Notes under the pieces: model-generated
Seen by the model: the letters and a program-made list of their open reading frames with translations, nothing else
Databases searched by the model: none
Told to the model about the DNA's origin: nothing
Program-made: the position numbers and the translations under genes
Source: Nonomuraea guangzhouensis
Lineage (GTDB): Bacteria > Actinomycetota > Actinomycetes > Streptosporangiales > Streptosporangiaceae
NCBI RefSeq assembly: GCF_019396345.1
Contig: NZ_JAHKRM010000031.1
Coordinates: forward strand, 62,001-126,000
Reading direction: 5' to 3'
Length of the DNA: 64,000 nucleotides
Shown here: piece by piece, positions 14,233 through 21,327 of the stretch
Numbering within the stretch: the stretch's first letter is position 1
How the letters are laid out: each line of letters opens with the position of its first letter

Positions 14233-14624
14233 CGGCTTGCCGCCTCTCCGGAGAGCTCGGCGGCGACGGTGCACGGCTCGCACCGGTAGGTGCCGTCCTC
14301 CAGCACCGTCCACTCGTCCTCTGCCACGACCGCGCGGGCGTCCTCGACCGTCTCGAAGTGGACGCTTCGCCCCTCGCCCTCCTCGTCGTACGCCTTACCG
14401 CAGCAGCCGCATTTCACGATCAGGCACGGCTGGTCGAGCTGGCGGGGCGTGGTGTAGGCGAAGTAGCCGGGCGCCACGCCGCCTTCCGCAGCCCACGCCC
14501 CGTCGGCCCGCTTGCGTGCTTCGGCTTCGGTGGTGAAGTGCGGGACGAACTCGCCGTTGTCCGCTTGTGTGCCGTCGCTGTCGTAGGCCAGGATCCAGCA
14601 GTTCTCTACCGCAGAGCTGCTCAT
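14229..14624 (-). CDS. Zinc-binding 131-aa protein
   Basis: ATG 14624 overlaps the upstream stop. CGCCGK near residue 72 and CEPC near residue 115 form a split zinc site around an alpha-beta segment (SVHFETVEDARAVVAEDEW) resembling 'attribute' proteins that read codon-like helices. Unknown function. Confidence 0.6.
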   Translation of the reverse strand: MSSSAVENCWILAYDSDGTQADNGEFVPHFTTEAEARKRADGAWAAEGGVAPGYFAYTTPRQLDQPCLIVKCGCCGKAYDEEGEGRSVHFETVEDARAVVAEDEWTVLEDGTYRCEPCTVAAELSGEAASR

Positions 14625-14971
14625 CGGGCGGACACCTCGCGGTCCTGCTCGGCAGCCCGCCGCTTGGCGATCGCTTCCCTGGTGGCCTCTGCGGCCCTGG
14701 TCGCCATCCGCTCGGGCATGTACCGGAGGTCGTCCACGGAGAACCGCTCCTGGTCGTTCTCTGGGGCGGCCACCATCACCTCGGGTGGGGGCGAGCCACC
14801 GCGCCAGCCGTACGCCGCCTTCCGGCACACCTCGGCATCCTCCGTCTCGGCGTAGCGGCCCGCCGCCCAGACGTCATGCGTGTAGCCGCGCCTGTTCGGC
14901 CCCCACCAGGCGTCGTGCTCGTTAGACCACACCAAGTAGAGGCGGACGGGTGGTTCTTGGATATCTCGCAT
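14621..14971 (-). CDS. Phage 'VWSNEH..WW.PN..GYT' family protein, 116 aa
   Basis: AGAGAGGAA precedes ATG 14971. LYLVWSNEHDAWWGPNRRGY followed by DVWAAGRY matches a widespread phage and actinobacterial small-protein family with that signature. Members have no known activity. A charged coiled C-terminus (REAIAKRRAAEQDREVSAR) is added. It starts a unit after the hairpin at 15053-15079. Confidence 0.7.
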   Translation of the reverse strand: MRDIQEPPVRLYLVWSNEHDAWWGPNRRGYTHDVWAAGRYAETEDAEVCRKAAYGWRGGSPPPEVMVAAPENDQERFSVDDLRYMPERMATRAAEATREAIAKRRAAEQDREVSAR

Positions 14972-15052
14972 CGTTCGATTCCTCTCTCAAATCTCGCTCT
15001 TGTTGATGCTTTTCTTGATCGCTTTCCGTACTGGTGATCCATTTGCGAGGCG

Positions 15053-15079
15053 CTGAGAGCCCCGGAGAAGCTCTCAGCC
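15053..15079 (-). terminator. Hairpin terminator after the DUF397 genes
   Basis: GCTGAGAGC and GCTCTCAGC pair perfectly (9 bp) with a 9-base loop, 11 bp after the stop of the DUF397 gene at 15090. The 80 bp beyond it are AT-richer and probably hold the promoter for the next unit. Confidence 0.6.
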
Positions 15080-15089
15080 GGACCGAGCC

Positions 15090-15515
15090 TTAGATGGGTG
15101 CGGAATCCGCCTCAGAAACGGCGACAGGCGGCACAGAGGCGCGCACACGGCCGGTCCCGTCCGAGCCGTGCGTGCCGGATGCGACGAGTCGCGCGACATC
15201 GAAGTCACCCGCCTCGACCCCGGCGACGAACGCATCCACCTCCCGCCGGTCGAACGACAGCACCACGTCCGGCTCGTCGCGCAGCCACACCAGCCACCCG
15301 CCGTCGACGTCCCCCACCCAGAGGACGCCCCTGTAGGTGAGCACCTGGTTCGTCTTGACGGCCGCCAGGAACGACCACCAGGCCGGAACCGGGACGCGCA
15401 GGATCGGCGAGGCGTCGCCGAGCTTGGAGTCCCGCACCCACACCTCATCGGCGTTTGCGCAGGCCACGGTCACACAATGTCCGTTGTTGCTGGCAGACGA
15501 CTTGATCCACCTCAT
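15090..15515 (-). CDS. DUF397 protein, duplicated or extended form, 141 aa
   Basis: MRWIKSSASNNGHCVTVACA and VWVRDSKLGDASPILRVPV are the DUF397 signature (WxKSSxSxxxxxCVEVA ... VxVRDSKxPxxPxLxFxxxxWxxF). A second half with VWLRDEPDVVLSF and VDAFVAGVEAGDFD looks like a partial repeat of the same fold. DUF397 proteins typically pair with XRE regulators and control development in actinobacteria. ATG 15515 overlaps the upstream stop. Confidence 0.85.
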   Translation of the reverse strand: MRWIKSSASNNGHCVTVACANADEVWVRDSKLGDASPILRVPVPAWWSFLAAVKTNQVLTYRGVLWVGDVDGGWLVWLRDEPDVVLSFDRREVDAFVAGVEAGDFDVARLVASGTHGSDGTGRVRASVPPVAVSEADSAPI

Positions 15516-15739
15516 GCGCGGGCCTCCAGACTGGCCAGGTCGAATTCGTTGTCCCGTACGCCCGCTGTGAAGGCAGCCCACTCCGAAGGCGTGAAGACCA
15601 ACATCGGGCCGTCCTGCTCCTTGCCGTCTCGAAGCGCCACGTTGCCGTTCGCGAGTTCGGCCACCTCCACGCAGCTGCTCGCCCCGTTGCAGAAGCTGGA
15701 CTTGCGCCAGCCGCCGGCTTGGGTCTCGATGTCAGCCAT
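15512..15739 (-). CDS. DUF397 protein, 75 aa
   Basis: A full-length canonical DUF397: WRKSSFCNGASSCVEVAELA, VALRDGKEQDGPML and EWAAFTAGVRDNEFDL. It is directly coupled (4-base overlap) to a second DUF397 gene downstream. The usual XRE partner is not adjacent. Confidence 0.9.
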   Translation of the reverse strand: MADIETQAGGWRKSSFCNGASSCVEVAELANGNVALRDGKEQDGPMLVFTPSEWAAFTAGVRDNEFDLASLEARA

Positions 15740-15989
15740 GGACCGACGCCTCCAGGACTGCGACGTGACTCAGTGCGATGCACGACACCTCGCCCTCCAC
15801 CCACACGACCGCCGTGTGGCCGCCAAGAAGCTGGGCTGCCGTGCGGGTGCGGCTGGTCTTGCCGTCACCTTCACGCCAGCCAGTCCAGTAGCGAACCGGC
15901 GTTCCGACCGGGACAGTCGCGTTCCATCCGGCGACGGCGAGAGCCTGCATCTCACGGGCCGCCTGCACAGACGGCTCAATCTCGGGCAT
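15732..15989 (-). CDS. Actinophage beta-barrel-like protein, 85 aa
   Basis: ATG 15989. PVRYWTGWREGDGKTSRTRT, QLLGGHTAVVWVEG and CIALSHVAVLE match a recurrent actinobacterial phage protein of unknown function. Probably a small SH3-like barrel. Overlaps its neighbours. Confidence 0.65.
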   Translation of the reverse strand: MPEIEPSVQAAREMQALAVAGWNATVPVGTPVRYWTGWREGDGKTSRTRTAAQLLGGHTAVVWVEGEVSCIALSHVAVLEASVHG

Positions 15990-16206
15990 CAACGGACACC
16001 TCCTCTGCGTTCTCGCCGTGCACGGGACAGTCCGGGTGCGGGTAGGCGACCGGGTTGCCATCCACGAACACGCCGACGTCGTACGCGGTTACGCACAGCC
16101 CCGCGCAGGTGCGGGTCGGCTCGGACGCCTGTTCAGCGTCGTCCTGCCAGCCCTGCACGTCGGCGAGGAATCCTGCTAGCTGCTCAATCCCGTCAGGGTC
16201 AACCAC
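15976..16206 (-). CDS. Unknown 76-aa Cys/His protein
   Basis: GTG 16206 overlaps the upstream stop. CAGLC and a later HPDCPVHG give Cys/His ligands, and the sequence between (VTAYDVGVFVDG) is beta-like. Possible metal site. Unknown. Confidence 0.55.
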   Translation of the reverse strand: MVDPDGIEQLAGFLADVQGWQDDAEQASEPTRTCAGLCVTAYDVGVFVDGNPVAYPHPDCPVHGENAEEVSVDARD

Positions 16207-16687
16207 GGTTCGCCTCCTGCGGCGCGCTCCCGTTGACGATCCGAGCCACAGCCAGCGGAGCGGTCCAGCAGGGGCACGGAGGACCTTGCCGAGGCGAGGC
16301 AGGAGCGAGCAGGTTGCCGCACCGATCGCAGACCGCTACCTGCTCATGTCCGGGGCAGCCTGGCTCGCAGACGCCCCGGTGACATGCGCCTTCCTCCTGG
16401 TAGACCTCCTCCTCGTAGTCCTTCGCCGCCTGCTCCAGCCAGGAGGCGAGAGGCTCACGGGCGTTGAGCAGCGCCGCCACCAAGCGGGCCAGGACGCGGT
16501 CCTTCACGTCGAACAGGACGCAGTTCCGGCAGGTGACCGCCGACTCGTCGTGGATGCTGCCGCACAGCACCACGATGGCCGTCTGCGGCAGCACCTCAGC
16601 GACCACGTGCGGCAGCAGGTGCTCGCGGGAACGTGCTGCCGCTTCTCGGAGTTCTTCGGCGATCGTCTTCTCGTCGGTGTCAACCAC
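16199..16687 (-). CDS. Multi-Cys protein, 162 aa
   Basis: GTG 16687 overlaps the end of the DUF5131 gene. The first 90 residues are helical (TIAEELREAAARSREHLLPH). The rest has CRNC, CHRGVCEPGCPGH, CDRCGN and CPCW, enough ligands for two zinc ions. Unknown family. Confidence 0.6.
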   Translation of the reverse strand: MVDTDEKTIAEELREAAARSREHLLPHVVAEVLPQTAIVVLCGSIHDESAVTCRNCVLFDVKDRVLARLVAALLNAREPLASWLEQAAKDYEEEVYQEEGACHRGVCEPGCPGHEQVAVCDRCGNLLAPASPRQGPPCPCWTAPLAVARIVNGSAPQEANRG

Positions 16688-17756
16688 GAGAGGCCACCTC
16701 CTGCGGCATGGCAGCGGGGAACTCGTCCCAGGTTCGGCCGTCGAGCAGCCGTCCGGCCTTGCCTTTCGGGTAGCGGCGCATGACGCAGGCGTCGCGGGTG
16801 CCGTCCTGGATGCCCCAGCCGGGCCATGGGCGGCCACGCAGGGCTCCGGCCTTGGTGACGACCTGGCAGGCGTCCTCGTTGGTGACGTGGCCGAAGACGG
16901 ACTGCCCGTGGTCGGGGTGAGGCGGGCACCAGGCGCCCCACTGCTTGAACAGATAGGCGACGCCCGCCTGCTGGCACTGGTCGCGGAGCCCGCGCGGCCA
17001 GTCGAGGTGCATCGGCCGAGCACCAGGGCCGGACTCGCCGCCAGCGATCACCCAGTCGAGGACGCTCGGCGTGCTGGAGTAGACCGCGCCGTCGGACGGA
17101 TCCTTTACATCGCCGCCGAGGCAGTCGATTCGGCCGCCACGCAGGTTGCGCAGATCGACCGGGCCGAGCAGCGGTTCCGCCGAGATGAACCGCACGGCGG
17201 CGGGCGTCTCCAGGAGTGCCGGGATGCGGATGTCCGCCCACTTCTGATCCTCGACACTGACCCCCGCCCAGACATTCGCCAGCGGCCAAGCGCCGAACAT
17301 CACTGAGTCGTGCATGGCGTCGCCGTTCTCGCACGTCTGCCCCGCCCAGTACGCGACCTCGGGGCGAAACTCCGGCGACGACAGCAGCGAGCGCATCCGG
17401 CCGTGGCGCTTGGTGAGGACCTGGAACGAATGACGCGGAGTCGCAGCCATGACCGCGAACACCCTGGCGATGTAGCCATCCGGAACGTCCTTGTGGAACA
17501 GGTCAGCCATGTCCGAGACGAAGATCTTGCGGCCCTTGCGCCACTTGAACGGCCAGTTGAGCCGGTCGGGCAGGAGTCGGACCTTGCCGTTGAACCGGCC
17601 CTTCTCGGCCAGCCCTTCGTACGCGGGCAGGTGCTTGAGCCTGCCGCCGGTCAGCTTCGCCGCGTAGCAGTTATCGCATCCGGCGGAGATGTGATCGCAT
17701 CCGGTGACGACGGGCCAAGAGGCGTCCGTCCACTCGATGCTCGTTTTGTCGGCCAT
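16680..17756 (-). CDS. DUF5131 (phage Gp37/Gp68-like) protein
   Basis: ATG 17756 begins MADKTSIEWTDASWPVVTGC. The N-terminal Cys arrangement (GCDHISAGCDNCYAAKLTGG), the QVLTKRHGRM and ANVWAGVSVEDQ segments, FISAEPLLGPVDL and WVIAGGESGPGARPM define the DUF5131/Gp37-Gp68 family (PF07505), about 250-350 aa. It is common in actinophages and some bacteria. The three Cys resemble a radical-SAM-type cluster site, but the reaction is unknown. It lies in the same unit as a DNA methyltransferase, so a role in nucleic-acid modification is plausible (inference). Confidence 0.92.
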   Translation of the reverse strand: MADKTSIEWTDASWPVVTGCDHISAGCDNCYAAKLTGGRLKHLPAYEGLAEKGRFNGKVRLLPDRLNWPFKWRKGRKIFVSDMADLFHKDVPDGYIARVFAVMAATPRHSFQVLTKRHGRMRSLLSSPEFRPEVAYWAGQTCENGDAMHDSVMFGAWPLANVWAGVSVEDQKWADIRIPALLETPAAVRFISAEPLLGPVDLRNLRGGRIDCLGGDVKDPSDGAVYSSTPSVLDWVIAGGESGPGARPMHLDWPRGLRDQCQQAGVAYLFKQWGAWCPPHPDHGQSVFGHVTNEDACQVVTKAGALRGRPWPGWGIQDGTRDACVMRRYPKGKAGRLLDGRTWDEFPAAMPQEVASRG

Positions 17757-17765
17757 GAGGCTCTC

Positions 17766-17954
17766 CTAGGGGATCGTTTCGGGTGGGGTGTTGCTCGGTT
17801 CGGCTTCGCTGACGAAGTTCTCGTCGGCGACCATGAGGATCAGCGCCCAACGACGGGCACCGATCAGCCGGTACCAGTGCGAGCGGTTCTCGTTTCGGCG
17901 GGCGGCGTTGGTGAGCTCCCAGCCCTGCCGTTTCCGGAAGCTGATCTTCAGCAC
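17766..17954 (-). CDS. Unknown basic 62-aa protein
   Basis: GGAGGAGC precedes GTG 17954 (MLKISFRKRQGWELTNAAR). A positively charged N-terminal half with Trp residues, then an acidic C-terminus (ENFVSEAEPSNTPPETIP). Possibly nucleic-acid-binding. Its start overlaps the stop of a 36-codon ORF. Confidence 0.55.
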   Translation of the reverse strand: MLKISFRKRQGWELTNAARRNENRSHWYRLIGARRWALILMVADENFVSEAEPSNTPPETIP

Positions 17955-18058
17955 GTGGGCTCCTCCGTGTCTGTCCGGTTAACGGCTGATGCGCCGTCGT
18001 CCCCAGGCGTTTGCACAGGTGTGGACGGTGATGTCCGGCCTGGCGGGGAGACGATCAC
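17948..18058 (-). CDS. 36-aa linking micro-ORF
   Basis: GTG 18058 overlaps the methyltransferase stop (GTGA) and its own stop overlaps the following GTG. The product is Pro/Thr/Ser-rich (VIVSPPGRTSPSTPVQTPGD). The exact fit at both ends suggests a translated coupling element, but composition is unremarkable and a functional peptide is not shown. Confidence 0.4.
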   Translation of the reverse strand: MIVSPPGRTSPSTPVQTPGDDGASAVNRTDTEEPTC

Positions 18059-19059
18059 GCGGACTCCCCGAACAGCGCAGCCTGGCCATCTACGGCCAGC
18101 GGAGGCCTCGGAACGTCAAGCGCCCGAGCGCGCTCTCGGGGATCGCCCGTGCGCCACCGAGCGAGGCGGCAGTAGCCCGCGGACAGGTCGACCGTTACGC
18201 CGCGGCGGCCGAAAACGGACGCCGTGAGCGCGCTGGTGCCGGTCCCGCCGAACGGGTCGACTACGAGGCCTCCGGGTGGGCACCAGCCCTGGATGATCCG
18301 GCGCGGAATCTCGAACGGGAAGGCCGCATAGTGATCGTCGTCCAAGTGGTCAGGCACGTTGAGCGGCTGGCTGGCGATCTCCCACACGCTGCCCGGCAGT
18401 GCGCCGAGCGGGTTCACCGTGTCCGCCATGGCACGACGCCGCTGTCCGGGCGGGGTCGAGCGGCGGGCGCCTGGCTTGCGCTCGTAGTCGCTGGCAGGAG
18501 TCCGGATCTCGTCGATCGCCGAGTAGTACACGGGCAGCTTCGTCAGATGGACGATGTCCTCGTGCGCGGACTTGACCCGGTCGGTCACACGTTCCGGCAT
18601 GGCCGACGGCTTCGACCAGATGATCACCGAACGGGCGATCAGCCCGAGCTGGTCGACGCACCCGATCCGGTACCGCTCGGGCAGCATCAGCCGGGACTTG
18701 CGCGGCGCCATCGCCGTGGACGACCGCCCGGGCGGCATGACCGCGGCACGGTCCTCACGGCCGGACCGCGCCGAAGACGGCCCGCCATCAGCGCGATCGG
18801 AGTACTTGTCACCCAGAACCACGAAGATCGAGCCGGACGGCTTGAGGACCCGCATCCACTCCGCGGTGCACTCCCACAACGCCTCCAGGTACTCCTGCGG
18901 TGAGGCCTCGGCGCCGATCTGTCCGGCAAGGCTCTCGTCGCCGTCGCGGTAGTCCCTCAGCGACCAGTACGGCGGAGACGTGCAGATGAGATCCACGCTC
19001 GCATCCGGCAGTGGCAGGTTGCGGGCATCACCGCGGACGACGATCGCGCGGCCACTCAC
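18055..19059 (-). CDS. DNA methyltransferase, N4-cytosine/N6-adenine, beta-type
   Basis: AAGGAGACC precedes GTG 19059. The catalytic motif TSPPYWSLRDYRD comes near the N-terminus (residues about 30-40) and the AdoMet motif DPFGGTGTSALTASV near the C-terminus, the order of beta-class amino-methyltransferases (PF01555). Length 334 aa is typical. A central region, about residues 95-230, is the likely target recognition part. No restriction endonuclease gene is adjacent, so it should be an orphan protecting or marking phage DNA. TSPPYW is more often seen in N4-cytosine or N6-adenine enzymes; the base cannot be chosen from sequence. Confidence 0.92.
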   Translation of the reverse strand: MSGRAIVVRGDARNLPLPDASVDLICTSPPYWSLRDYRDGDESLAGQIGAEASPQEYLEALWECTAEWMRVLKPSGSIFVVLGDKYSDRADGGPSSARSGREDRAAVMPPGRSSTAMAPRKSRLMLPERYRIGCVDQLGLIARSVIIWSKPSAMPERVTDRVKSAHEDIVHLTKLPVYYSAIDEIRTPASDYERKPGARRSTPPGQRRRAMADTVNPLGALPGSVWEIASQPLNVPDHLDDDHYAAFPFEIPRRIIQGWCPPGGLVVDPFGGTGTSALTASVFGRRGVTVDLSAGYCRLARWRTGDPRERARALDVPRPPLAVDGQAALFGESA

Positions 19060-19133
19060 AAGGTCTCCTTCAGGTCGGGGAGCCGGTCCAGGAGGCCGGC
19101 CACTGCTGCGTACGGGGAAGGACGGGCGGTCAC
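19056..19133 (-). CDS. 25-aa micro-ORF between two genes
   Basis: GTG 19133 overlaps the previous stop (GTGA) and its stop overlaps the methyltransferase GTG. Its last codons contain the methyltransferase ribosome binding site (AAGGAGACC). Peptide: VTARPSPYAAVAGLLDRLPD then LKETL. A coupling ORF is likely; a free role is unproven. Confidence 0.45.
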   Translation of the reverse strand: MTARPSPYAAVAGLLDRLPDLKETL

Positions 19134-19414
19134 GCGGCACCTCGCAGAGCCGCGGCGAGAGCGGCCCGGAGCCGGTCAATCTCAGCGAGCAGGTCCAGCG
19201 CCTCGAAGCGGACCATCCCCTGCAACGGCTCCGAGTTCGGGCAGAGCACCTCCCCGATCAGCGCCTGCTCGACGTCCTTCTCGGCGCGGTCGATGAGCCA
19301 GGCGCGGCCGGACTCGGCGCAGACCGACACGATGATGTCCCGCTCGGCGGCGTGAGAGCGGATCTGGGCGACACGGGCGGAGTCGGTGAGCAGGTCGCGG
19401 ACATTGACGGTCAC
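19130..19414 (-). CDS. Unknown 94-aa protein
   Basis: GTG 19414 overlaps the upstream stop. VRDLLTDSARVAQIRSHAAE, then a helical C-terminus (EALDLLAEIDRLRAALAAAL). A central 'IGEVLCPNSEPLQGMVRFEA' resembles short helical domains of other phage proteins. Unknown. Confidence 0.55.
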   Translation of the reverse strand: MTVNVRDLLTDSARVAQIRSHAAERDIIVSVCAESGRAWLIDRAEKDVEQALIGEVLCPNSEPLQGMVRFEALDLLAEIDRLRAALAAALRGAA

Positions 19415-19674
19415 GCGATCTCCTCCACCGCGGCGTCGACAAGCATCGGCCTGCCTGTCTCCGAGTTCAGTGGCACGCCGTACGGCATGCCGTCCGCGGC
19501 GAGCGCCTCTTCGATCTGCCGCTTGAAGTCGTCGGCAACGCGGCGAGCGTCCGCTGGGTCGGCGTACGATCCGTCGATGATCAGCGCGACGTCATAGCCG
19601 CCCCACCGGTTCGGGACGACGACCACCCGGAAGTGATCCTCGCGGCGCCTGAACAGGTCCGCGGTGGCGCTCAC
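19411..19674 (-). CDS. Unknown 87-aa protein
   Basis: GTG 19674 overlaps the upstream stop. FRVVVVPNRWGGYDVALIID and an adjoining helix (DARRVADDFKRQIEEALAAD) suggest a small alpha/beta fold. No family recognised. Confidence 0.55.
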   Translation of the reverse strand: MSATADLFRRREDHFRVVVVPNRWGGYDVALIIDGSYADPADARRVADDFKRQIEEALAADGMPYGVPLNSETGRPMLVDAAVEEIA

Positions 19675-20045
19675 CGGGACACCTCGCGGATGCGCGTGTC
19701 GGTGCCCTGGATGAGGCTCTCCAGCATGTGGTCCCAGCCGGTGGCGGCGAACCACGTTTTGCCCATGAGGTGGGCGGTCCACTTGACCAGGTCCTTGTAC
19801 GTGCGCAGGTCGCCGGACTCGATGGTGTAGCCGCAGGTGTTCGACTCACAGGCGTTGCAGTGCGCGGTCCACGCAGGCTCGACAGGCCCGGCCAGCAGGT
19901 CCTCGACGAACTCGCCGGCGCTCTCGATCGCCTTCCGGCCTGCCATCGCGGCCTGGTACTCGGCGATGACCTGTGTGTCGATGCCCAAGTGCCCGTCATC
20001 GATCGGCCGGCGGCATCTCTGGCAGACAAGCTGTAGCTGGATCAC
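19671..20045 (-). CDS. Zinc-binding 124-aa protein
   Basis: AAAGGACAA precedes GTG 20045. CQRCRRPIDDG at the N-terminus and CNACESNTCGY near residue 75 form a split zinc site, with an aromatic C-terminal part (LVKWTAHLMGKTWFAATGWD). Overlaps the next gene. Unknown function. Confidence 0.6.
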   Translation of the reverse strand: MIQLQLVCQRCRRPIDDGHLGIDTQVIAEYQAAMAGRKAIESAGEFVEDLLAGPVEPAWTAHCNACESNTCGYTIESGDLRTYKDLVKWTAHLMGKTWFAATGWDHMLESLIQGTDTRIREVSR

Positions 20046-20070
20046 GACGGTTGTCCTTTCGTTTGAGGGG

Positions 20071-21327
20071 TTAGGCGCTGACGGCTTCTTCGACCGGGTA
20101 GCCGCCGTCCCAGACGGCGTTCCACGGCCACGGGCTGGACCGTTCGAGGTGGTGGGGCCAGGCGCGTTCGTCGCGGTCGCCGCGGAACCGCTCCAGGTGG
20201 ACGCGGGTCGGCTTGTCCTTCGCCTTGCGCAGTGCCAGCCCGAACTCGGGCCAGCGGGACCACACGCCCGACCCCATCGGCCGGAGCGACCGCATGCCCT
20301 GCTGTTCCATCGGGGCGTGGGTTTCCAGCCACAAGGCGATGCCGTGTCGGGCCCGGAAGCCGTCGAGGACGCGGGCAACCTGCCCGTTGATCGTCTCGGC
20401 CTTCTCGCCCGACTCGGTGAAGGCTTTGTAGAGCGGGCCCATCGCGACGAACTCGGCCCGGCTCGCGGCGATCACCCGGTCCACCAGGTGCTGGTCGTGC
20501 GGTTTGCGAAGGTCAATACCGCCCGGCCGGGTCCACCGCCACGCCCGGTCGTCGTCCCAGCCGGAGTACTCGCGGCCGAGATCCACCAGGTGCCGCACCT
20601 TGCGACGGACCAGAGCGGGTGGATTCTCCAGGTCGATGTACAGGGTCCGCACCGCGGGGATGCGCGAGTGGTGGGCGAACGGGTGGACGCCAGCCGCGAG
20701 CTGTACGGCGATCTGGCGCGCAAGCGTGGTCTTGCCGGCCCCCTCACTGGCGACGACGATGACGCGGTCCATCCGCTCCAGCACGCCGGGGATCAGCCAG
20801 TCGTGGTCGGTGTCGGACTCGTCGATGAACGAGCCGAGCGTCGAGAACCCTTCGATCTCGTCCTCATCGGTGGCCAGCGCCCGGAAGCGGGTCAGCGCAT
20901 CCTCGGTGGCGACCAGCATCTCGTCGGAGGTGGTCGACTCGTGGTAGCCCTGCCCGGCGATGCGGGTCAGCTCCTCGATCGTGATCGCCTTGGTGCCGAG
21001 TTCCCGCACCTGGCCCACGTAGAAGTTGATGTTCGCTGCGGTTGGGACGAACGCCGCGAGGTCCGAGAGGTAGACGTCGCCGCCCGCCTCTCCCAGCTTG
21101 TTCCCCTTGGCCAACTCGGCGCGAACGCTCACCACGTCCACGGCGTCACCGCGGCGGTACAGACTCACCACAGCGCGGAAGATCAGCCGGTGTTGCGGTC
21201 TGTAGAAGTGATCCGCCGACAGGTGGGTGAACACGACGTTCGCAGCGTGGGGCGAGATCATGGCCGCGCCGAGAGCGGACTTCTCGGCGTCGATGTCGTG
21301 GGGTAGTGCCCGGTAGTCATCGGTCAT
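20071..21327 (-). CDS. Replicative helicase-like protein: DnaB N-domain fused to RecA-like ATPase
   Basis: Residues about 8-125 are a DnaB N-terminal domain (PHDIDAEKSALGAAMISPHA, FYRPQHRLIFRAVVSLY, AANINFYVGQV). Residues about 165-400 form an AAA_25/RecA fold with Walker A VVASEGAGKTTLARQ, the conserved LYIDLENPPALVRRKVR segment, EFVAMGPLYKAF in Walker B position (a Gly-Pro after the strand, as in RepA-like ATPases) and WLETHAP. At 418 aa it is near DnaB length, but the ATPase is of the RepA/AAA_25 type. It should unwind DNA during phage replication. The gene start lies within the end of the initiator gene, forming a two-gene replication module. Confidence 0.88.
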   Translation of the reverse strand: MTDDYRALPHDIDAEKSALGAAMISPHAANVVFTHLSADHFYRPQHRLIFRAVVSLYRRGDAVDVVSVRAELAKGNKLGEAGGDVYLSDLAAFVPTAANINFYVGQVRELGTKAITIEELTRIAGQGYHESTTSDEMLVATEDALTRFRALATDEDEIEGFSTLGSFIDESDTDHDWLIPGVLERMDRVIVVASEGAGKTTLARQIAVQLAAGVHPFAHHSRIPAVRTLYIDLENPPALVRRKVRHLVDLGREYSGWDDDRAWRWTRPGGIDLRKPHDQHLVDRVIAASRAEFVAMGPLYKAFTESGEKAETINGQVARVLDGFRARHGIALWLETHAPMEQQGMRSLRPMGSGVWSRWPEFGLALRKAKDKPTRVHLERFRGDRDERAWPHHLERSSPWPWNAVWDGGYPVEEAVSA

